This document shows positions 6,798 to 13,488 of a stretch of DNA of 13,942 nt, piece by piece (the first letter of the stretch is position 1; the number at the start of each line of letters is the position of its first letter). Source of the DNA: JANNHP01 sp031404455. GTDB taxonomy: Bacteria > Planctomycetota > JAJSAM01 > JAJVHW01. The position numbers were made by a program, and so were the translations under genes. Location of the stretch: the NCBI GenBank assembly GCA_031404455.1, contig JANNHP010000063.1, positions 1 to 13,942 of the forward strand, in the 5' to 3' direction. A model generated the notes under the pieces. It worked only from the letters and a program-made list of their open reading frames with translations. It made no database searches and was not told where the DNA came from.

Positions 6798-8468
6798 TTG
6801 ATCCGGCCCCTCATCGTCCAGTCGGACCGAACGATCCTCCTCGAAGTCGGCAGTCCCGGCTACGCGGAAGCTCGCGACGCCATCTCGCCCTTCGCCGAGC
6901 TGGAGAAGAGCCCAGAGCACGTCCACACGTACCGGATCACGCCGCTCTCGGTGTGGAACGCCGCCGCGACCGGACTCTCGGGCGTCGAGATGCTCGACGC
7001 GCTCGTCAGGTACTCGAAGTACCCCGTGCCGCGCAACGTGGCGCGCGAAATGGAGACCTGGATCGGCCGCTACGGCCGCGTGCGCCTCGAGGCCGTGAAC
7101 GGGTCGGGGATGCAGCTCGTCTCCGAGGACTCCGTGATCCTGGCCGAGGTCGGCGCGAACCCGATGCTCCGCCCGTACCTCCTCGGCGAGGTCGAGGGCG
7201 GCCGCCTCGCGGTGAATCCCGTCTACCGCGGTCACGTGAAGCAGGCGCTGATCAAGATCGGCTACCCGGTCGAGGACCTCGCGGGCTACGTCACCGGCGG
7301 CGCGCTCGAGCTCGGACTGAGGGAGACGTCGCTCGGTGGCATCCCCATGTCGCTGCGCCCGTACCAGTCCGCGAGCGTGGACGCGTTCTGGCAGAACGGG
7401 AGCGTGCGCGGCGGCAGCGGCGTGGTCGTGCTCCCCTGCGGAGCGGGCAAGACGGTCGTCGGCATGGGCGTGATGACGAAGTGCCGCACGAAGACCCTCA
7501 TCCTCACCACCCACACGATCGCCGTGCGCCAGTGGCGCGACGAACTGCTCGACAAGACGTCGCTGCGGGAGGACGAGGTCGGCGAGTACACGGGCGACAC
7601 GAAGGACGTGCGCTCCGTCACGATCGCCACGTACCAGATCCTCACGTACCGCCGCTCGAAGACGGAGGCGTTCCTCCACTTCGACCTCTTCCGCAGGAAC
7701 GACTGGGGACTCATCGTCTACGACGAGGTCCACCTCCTGCCCGCGCCGGTCTTCCGCATCACGGCGGAGATCCAGGCCACGCGGCGCCTCGGCCTCACGG
7801 CGACGCTCGTCCGCGAGGACGGCAAGGAGGAGGACGTCTTCACGCTCATCGGGCCGAAGCGGTTCGACGTGCCGTGGAAGGTCCTCGAGTCGCAGGGGTG
7901 GATCGCGACCGCCCGGTGCTTCGAGATCCGCGTGCCGCTGCCCGAGCACCAGCGCCTCGAGTACGCGCTCGAGGACAACCGGACGAAGTTCCGGATCGCG
8001 TCGGAGAACCAGGACAAGATCGCCGTCGTCGAGCGCCTCGTCGCGCGCCACGCGAAGGACCAGGTCCTCGTGATCGGCCAGTACCTCGACCAGCTCGAGA
8101 CGTTGCAGAAGGTGCTGAAGACGCCGCTCATCACCGGCAAGACGCCGAACGCCGTCCGCTCGAAGCTCTACGACGAGTTCCGCGAGGGGAAGCTGAAGCT
8201 CCTCCTCATCTCGAAGGTCGGCAACTTCGCTGTGGACCTCCCCGACGCGAACGTGCTGATCCAGGTCTCCGGCACCTACGGCAGCCGCCAGGAGGAGGCG
8301 CAGCGCCTCGGACGCATTCTGCGCCCGAAGAAGGGAGGCGAGACCGCGAGCTTCTACACGCTCGTCTCGCAGGACACGCGCGACCAGGAGTTCGCCGCCA
8401 ACCGCCAGCTCTTCCTCACGGAGCAGGGCTACAGCTACCGGATATCCGATGCCCACGAGATCCGCTGA
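6798..8468 (+). CDS. XPB/Rad25-type superfamily 2 DNA repair helicase
   Basis: A 556-residue 3'-5' SF2 helicase of the bacterial XPB group, related to the TFIIH repair helicase. The N-terminal domain (~4-160) starts PLIVQSDRTILLEV and includes FAELEKSPEHVHTYRITPL, blocks I recall as typical of actinobacterial XPB. Helicase motifs: RPYQ (Q-like, 187-190), Walker A LPCGAGKT (212-219), motif II DEVH (309-312), motif III LGLTAT (331-336) immediately followed by LVRED, which contains the XPB-specific RED motif (339-341), and motif VI QRLGRILRPK (502-511). The RED motif and GPKRFDVPW (352-360) support XPB rather than another SF2 family. I chose TTG at 6798 because it places PLIVQSD at the N-terminus, as in homologues, and has GGAG upstream; GTG at 6753 is an alternative. 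The 3' end overlaps the next gene by 20 bases. Confidence 0.93.
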   Translation: MIRPLIVQSDRTILLEVGSPGYAEARDAISPFAELEKSPEHVHTYRITPLSVWNAAATGLSGVEMLDALVRYSKYPVPRNVAREMETWIGRYGRVRLEAVNGSGMQLVSEDSVILAEVGANPMLRPYLLGEVEGGRLAVNPVYRGHVKQALIKIGYPVEDLAGYVTGGALELGLRETSLGGIPMSLRPYQSASVDAFWQNGSVRGGSGVVVLPCGAGKTVVGMGVMTKCRTKTLILTTHTIAVRQWRDELLDKTSLREDEVGEYTGDTKDVRSVTIATYQILTYRRSKTEAFLHFDLFRRNDWGLIVYDEVHLLPAPVFRITAEIQATRRLGLTATLVREDGKEEDVFTLIGPKRFDVPWKVLESQGWIATARCFEIRVPLPEHQRLEYALEDNRTKFRIASENQDKIAVVERLVARHAKDQVLVIGQYLDQLETLQKVLKTPLITGKTPNAVRSKLYDEFREGKLKLLLISKVGNFAVDLPDANVLIQVSGTYGSRQEEAQRLGRILRPKKGGETASFYTLVSQDTRDQEFAANRQLFLTEQGYSYRISDAHEIR

Positions 8469-10584
8469 GAACGGCCGCCCGGTGAAGACACCGCCCGTCC
8501 GGCGCGCGCAGCGCGAGCGTCGCGAGGACCTGACGCTCGAGGAGTACCTCGACCGCAGGAAGGTGAGCGAGCTCCAAGAGATGTGGGGCTTCTGGCAGAA
8601 CGGCAACAAGGCGCCCGTGCGCAAGCCCGAGCTCGTCGACCCGATCCTCGGCTCGCTCCGCGAGGAGGCGACGGTGCGCTCCCGCATCCACGTGCTCTCG
8701 GACCGTCCGCGGCAGGTGCTCCTCGCGCTCGTGCGCGCCGAGGGCTACTCGTCGCGGCTCTGCGATCTCGTCGCCGACGGTCCGGGAACGCTCGAGAGCT
8801 ACGAGGTGGAGGCGGCGGCGCGTGCGCTCGCGCGGCGCGGCTTCGTCCAGCTCGTCCGCGTCCACGTGCAGTCCAAGGGATCGACGGAGCGCTACACGGT
8901 GCCGCGCGAGCTAGGCGACCTGATCGCGGCGGTGCTCCGCGAGGAGCGGCGCGGTCCCCGCGAGGTGTTCTCGCTGAAGGGATACCTCGCATCGCTCACG
9001 CCCGCCGTCCGCGCGCGCCTGCTCGCTGCGGCGAACGTCGCCGTGCCTCCCGAAGCGCCCGCCGACGAGCAGTCGGACGCGCTGCTCGCCGCGCGCGGCG
9101 CCGATCCCCTCACGTCCGTGCCCGATCCCGAGCTCGCCCGCGCGCTCCGTCGCGTGGCGGTCGAGCACGGCGGCATCGTGCTGCGCGCGGCGTTCGAGGC
9201 GCTCTTCCCGCCTGAGGTGCGGATCGACCGGCGCGAGCTCCGGGCGAAGCTCGAGCAACTTGGGATCGGCACGGCGACGAACCTGTCGCTCGGCGACTAC
9301 GGGATCGAGCTCTCGGGCGAGTCCGTCGTGCTCTTCGCCGAGATCACCGAGCGGACGCTCGACGCGGCGCGCAAGACGGGCGCCGTCGACCACGATCGCG
9401 TCGACGCGGCGCGGGTCGACCTTCTCACCGATCTGCAGCAGTTCCTGCGCCTCGTCGCGAGCACGCCGCTTCGCGTCACGCAGGGCCGCAGCATCTACCG
9501 CGCGGCGCAGCACCGCATCCTCGACGCGTTCACGTTCGTCGAGGACGCGCTGATGGACAAGGACCGGATGTTCGGCCTCGTCTACGACCTCGCGTTCGGA
9601 CTCGAGCTCGTCGGCGTCGCCGAGGACCAGCGCCTCTGCCTCACCAAGCGCGGCGAGGCGTGGGAGACGCAGGACCTCACGGAGAAGGTGCGCTCGATCT
9701 ACTCCCGCTTCCTCGAGGAGCGCCTGCCCGACGGCCGCGACTTCCACGTGCGGCGTCTCAGGCGCACCGTGGCGCAGGCCCTCGCCGACGCGCCCGCGGG
9801 GCGCTTCGTGCCGCTCTTCGACGTGCCGTTCCGCGTCCGCAACGACTACCTCGCGTCGCTCGAGGAGCAGGGTGTGCGCGACCAGTACAAGAACCGCTTC
9901 CAGTACACGTACAGCCCGCCGCGCGAGTCCCCCGAGGACCTGCGCCGCGACCTCCTCGACTACCTGCTGACGCGCCTCTATCCGCTCGGCGTCGTGGACG
10001 TGGCGCTGCTCGGCGACGACCCCGCCGGCCTCAGGCTGACCGAGCTCGGCCGGCGCCTGCTGCTCGGCGAGCGCCTCGCCCAGGCGGTCGAGAGCGAGCG
10101 CGAACCCGCGCCGGAGATCGCCACGAAGCCGCTCGTCGTCAATCCCGACTTCGAGGTCCTGCTCTATCCCGAGGGCGACGTCAACGAGATCGCGCACAAG
10201 CTCTCGCGGTTCGCCGCGCGGACGAAGTCCGACGAGGTGGGGCACTACCGGATCGCGCGCGACGGCGTGGAGCGGGCCGTCGTCAACGGCATGACCGCCG
10301 CCGACATCCTCGACTTCCTCGAGACGTACGCGCGCGCCCAGGTGCCGCAGAACGTGGCCTACTCGATCGGCGAGTGGGCGAAGCGCGTGGCGTTCGCGTC
10401 GCAGAACGAGGTCGTGCTGCTCACGACCGACGACGCCGCGGCGCTCGACCGCGTGCTCGCGACGTCGGAGGTCCGGCGTCTCCTCGTCGAGCGTCTCTCG
10501 CCCACCGCGGCGTCGCTGCGCTCGAAGATCTCCGACTGGAAGGTGATCGAGAGCCTTCGCGCGATCGGCGTCTACTTCAAGTAG
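8449..10584 (+). CDS. XPB-associated winged-helix protein with helicase-associated (Helicase_C_3-like) C-terminal domain
   Basis: A 711-residue protein without Walker, helicase or recognisable nuclease motifs. Several winged-helix-like units are visible: ~86-163 (RPRQVLLALVRAEGYSSRLCDL onward), ~341-405 (LRVTQGRSIYRAA to LTKRGEAWE) and ~501-541 (DLLDYLLTRLYPLG to LTELGRRLLLGE). The C-terminal domain (560-711) reads PLVVNPDFEVLLYPE, GHYRI, then VPQNVAYSIGEWAKR. This parallels block for block the N-terminal domain of the neighbouring XPB helicase and fits the helicase-associated domain family (PF13625-type). The ATG at 8449 lies inside the helicase gene's last codons, implying coupling and a 1:1 partner; no strong ribosome binding site is seen, and GTG at 8482 is a possible later start. 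The likely role is DNA binding or a regulatory subunit of the helicase. This is inferred from the operon and shared domain, not demonstrated. Confidence 0.82.
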   Translation: MPTRSAENGRPVKTPPVRRAQRERREDLTLEEYLDRRKVSELQEMWGFWQNGNKAPVRKPELVDPILGSLREEATVRSRIHVLSDRPRQVLLALVRAEGYSSRLCDLVADGPGTLESYEVEAAARALARRGFVQLVRVHVQSKGSTERYTVPRELGDLIAAVLREERRGPREVFSLKGYLASLTPAVRARLLAAANVAVPPEAPADEQSDALLAARGADPLTSVPDPELARALRRVAVEHGGIVLRAAFEALFPPEVRIDRRELRAKLEQLGIGTATNLSLGDYGIELSGESVVLFAEITERTLDAARKTGAVDHDRVDAARVDLLTDLQQFLRLVASTPLRVTQGRSIYRAAQHRILDAFTFVEDALMDKDRMFGLVYDLAFGLELVGVAEDQRLCLTKRGEAWETQDLTEKVRSIYSRFLEERLPDGRDFHVRRLRRTVAQALADAPAGRFVPLFDVPFRVRNDYLASLEEQGVRDQYKNRFQYTYSPPRESPEDLRRDLLDYLLTRLYPLGVVDVALLGDDPAGLRLTELGRRLLLGERLAQAVESEREPAPEIATKPLVVNPDFEVLLYPEGDVNEIAHKLSRFAARTKSDEVGHYRIARDGVERAVVNGMTAADILDFLETYARAQVPQNVAYSIGEWAKRVAFASQNEVVLLTTDDAAALDRVLATSEVRRLLVERLSPTAASLRSKISDWKVIESLRAIGVYFK

Positions 10585-10634
10585 CCGCAGGACCGCGCGC
10601 GCCGCGCGAATCTCCGGCGCCCGCGCGGCGGCGC

Positions 10635-10640
10635 TATCCT
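10635..10640 (+). promoter_or_regulatory. Possible -10 element for tRNA-Leu
   Basis: TATCCT lies about 20 bases upstream of the tRNA 5' end in an otherwise extremely GC-rich gap (10585-10660). No matching -35 hexamer is seen 16-18 bases further upstream. The upstream operon could also read into the tRNA. Confidence 0.25.
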
Positions 10641-10660
10641 GCCGCGCCTCGCGACTCCGT

Positions 10661-10746
10661 GCCGGAGTGGTGAAATGGCAGACACGCGGGATTCAAAATC
10701 CCGTACTCGCAAGAGTGTGAGGGTTCGACTCCCTCCTCCGGCACCA
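10661..10746 (+). tRNA. tRNA-Leu (anticodon CAA)
   Basis: An 86-base class II tRNA with encoded CCA. The acceptor stem GCCGGAG (10661-10667) pairs with CTCCGGC (10736-10742), followed by discriminator A and CCA. The anticodon stem CGGGA/TCCCG encloses loop TTCAAAA with CAA at 10694-10696, reading UUG. A long variable arm (ACTC/GAGT) identifies the Leu/Ser/Tyr class, and the T arm GAGGG-TTCGACT-CCCTC is canonical. The CAA anticodon fixes leucine. No integrase or duplicated 3' end is seen nearby, so there is no sign that it serves as an attachment site here. Confidence 0.96.
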
Positions 10747-10791
10747 ACGGAGTCCGAGGGGCGTGGCCCTTTCGAGGGGAGGAGGTTCGCG

Positions 10792-11631
10792 ATGCGTTCG
10801 ATGCTGCTGGTGGTCCTCGCGTTGTTCGCCGCCAGCGCGGTCGCGGAGGATGCACCGAAACCGCAGCCGCCGAAGCTCGTCGCCTGGGAGGACTGGAGCG
10901 CGGAACTCGACGCGGTCGTCAAGCGGAAGCTCTCGACGATCGCTCGTGTGGAGAAGCTCCGCGCACTCTGCGACTCCCGGCTGATCGAGGTCCGCGGCAA
11001 GATCCGAGACATCAAGAAGAGCGGGGACGGGATGGAGATCGCCACCTGCGGCGTGCACGGCGTCCCGCCCGACCTCGGGTCGTTCTTCATAGCGGCCGAC
11101 GAGAAACCCGCAGTCGCGAATTGGGGCATGTGGGATCGCCTGACGTGGCGGCTGACGCCGTCGGTGAGCGACGACGGCGAGGTGCTCTACGACCGCGTCT
11201 ACGCGGGCCCCGGCGACGTCAAGCGGACCGAGAACCCCGGCACCGAGTGGCCGAAGATCGAGAACGCCGGCAGCGCCACCCAGTTCGCCGAGTGGTGCAT
11301 CGAGTTCTCGGGACACGTCGCCGAGCGACGCGACGCGGCGGCCATCGCGAGCTACCGAAAGGCGGCGAAGGTCCGATGGGTGCTCCCGGGTGCCGTCAAG
11401 GAGGACGAGATCCGCGAGGGCTGGGTGTGCGTCGTCCTCGAATCGCGATCGGCGAGGCACTGGTCCGCCGTGCCGGATCCGCAGATCGCCTCGCTCCTGC
11501 GGCCCGGCTCGAAGGTGGACGTGGTGTTCGAGTACGCCGACACCGAGGAAGCCGCGCAACAGGCCGTCGACGGCACGTTCGTCGGGCGATCGTGGGTCTG
11601 GCGCTTCAACGGGGGGCTCAAGAAGAAGTGA
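10792..11631 (+). CDS. Secreted protein of unknown function
   Basis: A 279-residue protein that I do not recognise. The start at 10792 has a textbook ribosome binding site (GGAGG at 10781-10785, 6 bases before ATG); the frame stays open upstream but runs into the tRNA. A signal peptide is visible (MRSMLLVVLALFAASAVA, likely cleavage after residue 18). The mature part is soluble, rich in Trp and charged residues. Two stretches have a similar strand pattern, RLIEVRGKI (63-71) and WCIEFSGHV (168-176). Each is followed by a beta-rich segment, which suggests two copies of a small beta-barrel (OB-like) domain; this is inference. Cys60, Cys86, Cys169 and Cys213 are the only mature cysteines I see. 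The gene begins 45 bases after the tRNA and could share its transcript. It ends convergently with the PilZ gene, 16 bases away. Confidence 0.75.
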   Translation: MRSMLLVVLALFAASAVAEDAPKPQPPKLVAWEDWSAELDAVVKRKLSTIARVEKLRALCDSRLIEVRGKIRDIKKSGDGMEIATCGVHGVPPDLGSFFIAADEKPAVANWGMWDRLTWRLTPSVSDDGEVLYDRVYAGPGDVKRTENPGTEWPKIENAGSATQFAEWCIEFSGHVAERRDAAAIASYRKAAKVRWVLPGAVKEDEIREGWVCVVLESRSARHWSAVPDPQIASLLRPGSKVDVVFEYADTEEAAQQAVDGTFVGRSWVWRFNGGLKKK

Positions 11632-11649
11632 GCCGCGCGACCCGCGGCT
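11631..11649. terminator. Hairpin between convergent genes
   Basis: The perfect 7-base arms AGCCGCG (11631-11637) and CGCGGCT (11643-11649) surround a 5-base loop. The structure begins in the last base of one gene's TGA and ends in the other gene's TAG. No T-run follows on either strand. It has the same design as the hairpin at 2084-2109. Confidence 0.45.
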
Positions 11650-11986
11650 ACTCGAATTCGACGCCGCCGAGCTCGAAGGACTGGTCGAACCGCATCGCGA
11701 AGGCGCGGACGACGACCTCGCCGTCGAAGTAGCGCTCGGCGCGCAGGATCGTGGCGGTCCGCTCGACGATCTCCTCGACGCCGTTCCTCAGGCACCGGAA
11801 GAGCATCGTCGTCGTCGAGCCGTCGTCGAGGTCGGCATCGAGGATCTGGGTGGCGAAGAAGACCCCGCCCTCGCCGATGTTCTCGATCGTCCCCTCGATC
11901 ATGTCGGTGCCGAAGGCGAGCTGCGCGCGGACGCGCACGCTGCGCCGGCCGTGGGTTCGACGGTTCGCGTGGTCGACTTCGGACAT
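11648..11986 (-). CDS. PilZ-domain protein (probable c-di-GMP receptor)
   Basis: A 112-residue, single-domain cytoplasmic protein. The N-terminal arginine motif RRSVR (14-18, RxxxR) is followed after about 18 residues by NIGEGGVFF (36-44), the position of the D/N-x-S-x-x-G motif; together these bind cyclic di-GMP in PilZ domains. The usual Ser is Gly38 here, a variant that may weaken binding. The remaining strands (TTMLFRCLR, TATILRAERY, EVVVRAFAMRF) fit the PilZ beta-barrel. ATG has GAGGAG 8 bases upstream, a strong ribosome binding site. It stands alone on the minus strand between a secreted protein and the anti-sigma gene, so its target (motility, exopolysaccharide or other) cannot be read from context. 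Confidence 0.85.
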   Translation of the reverse strand: MSEVDHANRRTHGRRSVRVRAQLAFGTDMIEGTIENIGEGGVFFATQILDADLDDGSTTTMLFRCLRNGVEEIVERTATILRAERYFDGEVVVRAFAMRFDQSFELGGVEFE

Positions 11987-12001
11987 CCGTTCGACTCCTC
12001 A

Positions 12002-12020
12002 GGCGGGGGGAATCCCCGCC
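12002..12020 (-). promoter_or_regulatory. Leader hairpin upstream of the PilZ gene
   Basis: A perfect 7-base inverted repeat GGCGGGG/CCCCGCC with a 5-base loop sits directly beside the GAGGAG ribosome binding site of the PilZ gene. A GATACG -10-like element on the minus strand (complement of 12027-12032) would place the transcript start near its outer edge. It may stabilise the mRNA 5' end or modulate ribosome access. Confidence 0.35.
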
Positions 12021-12061
12021 CGGCTCCGTATCGTCCGATCGGCCGACGCACATGAGCGGAC

Positions 12062-12096
12062 GGAACCCGGGCACCGCGGGTGCACGTCTATACTCG
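12062..12096 (+). promoter_or_regulatory. Candidate promoter of the anti-sigma/RseB-like operon (ECF-like)
   Basis: GGAACCC (12062-12068) and CGTC (12085-12088) are 16 bases apart, matching the AAC / CGTC layout of many ECF sigma promoters. TATACT (12089-12094) overlaps as a possible sigma-70 -10 box. The ATG at 12104 follows within ~10-15 bases and has no Shine-Dalgarno, so the transcript would be leaderless or nearly so. The same 12-base block CGTxxATACTCG recurs at 13511-13522. Confidence 0.35.
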
Positions 12097-12103
12097 CGAC
12101 GAC

Positions 12104-12550
12104 ATGAGACACCCGGACCCTGCCTGCGCGGAACTGAGCGACCGACTCGACGCCGCCGCCACCGTCCGGTCGGTCGATGAGCTCGCGGGCGGGCTCGAGC
12201 GGCACCTGGCCGGCTGCCAGGCGTGCGCGGGGCTCGTCGAGCGTCAGCGCGGGCTCGTCCGCCTGCTCTCGTCGGCGCCCGAGGCGCCGCAGGCGACGTT
12301 CGATCCGCCGTCTCTGCCGAGGCGCGCGGGCGGCCGGTTGCTCCCGCTCCCGGCGTGGTTGGCCGCCGCGGCGGCCGCAGCGGTGTTCGTCGTGGCGGGG
12401 CTTCGTCTCCCCATGGGCCCGGCCGAACGCGTGCGAGTGGACCGGGTCGTCGACGTGGCCGGCGCCCCGCCGCCGGTCGACGAGCGTCTGCTCGCGCTGA
12501 CTGCCGGCTCCGAAGCGGTCGCGATGCGGCGTCCGACGGAACTGCGATGA
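12104..12550 (+). CDS. Membrane-anchored anti-sigma factor with HC2-type zinc motif (RseA-like role)
   Basis: A 148-residue protein. The cytoplasmic N-terminal part contains HLAGCQAC (His34, Cys38, Cys41), the H-x3-C-x2-C zinc-binding anti-sigma (ZAS/zf-HC2) motif that holds an ECF sigma factor inactive. One transmembrane segment follows (about 85-102, from WLAAAAAAAVFVVAGL). A ~45-residue Val/Arg/Pro-rich tail lies on the outer side, where RseA-type proteins contact RseB. The start at 12104 gives the usual length; GTG at 12080 is an upstream alternative. The stop overlaps the ATG of the RseB-like gene (ATGA). No sigma factor gene lies immediately upstream or downstream, which is unusual for such pairs. 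Function is inferred from motif, topology and neighbour. Confidence 0.82.
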   Translation: MRHPDPACAELSDRLDAAATVRSVDELAGGLERHLAGCQACAGLVERQRGLVRLLSSAPEAPQATFDPPSLPRRAGGRLLPLPAWLAAAAAAAVFVVAGLRLPMGPAERVRVDRVVDVAGAPPPVDERLLALTAGSEAVAMRRPTELR

Positions 12551-13461
12551 TCCGGACGGCTCTCGCCGCCGGGTTCCTCCTCCTCGCAGCACTCTCAGGC
12601 GCTCCCGGATGTTCCAGGCCGCCCGACCGCCAGGCGGACGACGCCGCGGCGCTCCTGCGCCGGGCAGTCGAGGCGGAGCGGACCTGCGTCTACAGCGGTT
12701 ACAAGCGGACGATCCACGGCCGCGAGGGCGAAGGGCGTGCGACCCGCATGAAGGTGTCGCACACGTCGGCGGGACGCACGCTGCTCGAGTGGGACGAGGG
12801 CGGCGGTCCCGCGCGCCGCTGGGAGTGCTCGACTCGCGCCCCCTGGATGGCGGACACCGACCTCGTCCTCGGCAACTACTCGGCCACCCTCGACGCCGCG
12901 GACGGCCCGGTCATCGCCTGGCGCGACACGCGCCGGCTGACGCTGCGGTCGGCGCGGCCGGGGCGCCCCTCGCTCGAACTCCTCGTCGACAAGGAAACCT
13001 CCATCGTCCTCAGGGAGGAGATCCGCGACTTCGACGGCAGGGTCTGGCTCACGAACGTCTTCGACACGATCGAGTACCGCAGTCCCCCCAACGCCCCGGA
13101 CGCCCCGCCCGACGGCGCCGCCGAGCAACTGGCGGACGTTCGCGAGGCGGACGCCGACGTCCCCGCGATGCCGCTGTCGGTCACGTCGGCGCCGGAAGGG
13201 TTCCGAAGGGTCTCCCGGTCCCGGGCTCCGCGCGACGGCGTGCGCGAGGACTGGACGGACGGCCTCGCCGCGTTCTCGGTCACGCTGCGTCCGGGCGAGG
13301 CCGGTCCGTCCTCGGGCCGGGACGGCGAACTGCAGCGCCGCACCTGCTCCGGGCGGGCCTCGGTGACCGGCATCCTCGGCGGCGTCGAGGTCGTCGTGCT
13401 CGGCAACCTCCCCGTGTCCGACCTCGAAGCGGTGGCGCGGAGCCTGGCACCCGCTCGATAG
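12547..13461 (+). CDS. RseB/MucB-like sigma-factor regulatory protein
   Basis: A 304-residue exported protein. The N-terminus is a signal peptide with a possible lipobox (APGC, Cys22), so it may be a lipoprotein. Residues ~33-178 form a LolA-like beta domain (CVYSGYKRT, TRMKVSHTS, LELLVDKET, REEIRDFDGR). After a Pro/Ala/Asp linker (~179-207), residues ~215-301 match the RseB/MucB C-terminal domain: APEGFRRVSRSRAP (215-228), WTDGLAAFSVTLRP (236-249), then a GxxxVVVLGNLP-type strand (279-289) and a final helix. In proteobacteria RseB binds RseA's periplasmic tail and shields it from site-1 protease until misfolded outer-membrane proteins or lipids titrate it away. The ATGA overlap with the anti-sigma gene supports the same partnership here. 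Length is close to that of E. coli RseB (318). Confidence 0.82.
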   Translation: MIRTALAAGFLLLAALSGAPGCSRPPDRQADDAAALLRRAVEAERTCVYSGYKRTIHGREGEGRATRMKVSHTSAGRTLLEWDEGGGPARRWECSTRAPWMADTDLVLGNYSATLDAADGPVIAWRDTRRLTLRSARPGRPSLELLVDKETSIVLREEIRDFDGRVWLTNVFDTIEYRSPPNAPDAPPDGAAEQLADVREADADVPAMPLSVTSAPEGFRRVSRSRAPRDGVREDWTDGLAAFSVTLRPGEAGPSSGRDGELQRRTCSGRASVTGILGGVEVVVLGNLPVSDLEAVARSLAPAR

Positions 13462-13488
13462 CGGCCGGGGATTGGACGAAGATTCTCC

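Noticed and set aside
6747..8687. 646-codon minus-strand ORF opposite the helicase
   Set aside because: Composition is Arg/Val/Glu-rich antisense; no ribosome binding site or domain pattern, and the plus strand has unambiguous helicase motifs.
10661..10746. tRNA-Leu as an integration site for a mobile element
   Set aside because: No integrase, no repeat of the tRNA 3' end within the window, and flanking genes look like ordinary host genes.
10675..11631. Longer version of the secreted-protein ORF starting inside the tRNA
   Set aside because: The first 39 codons overlap tRNA-Leu and its flank, while the ATG at 10792 has GGAGG at ideal spacing and begins a clear signal peptide.
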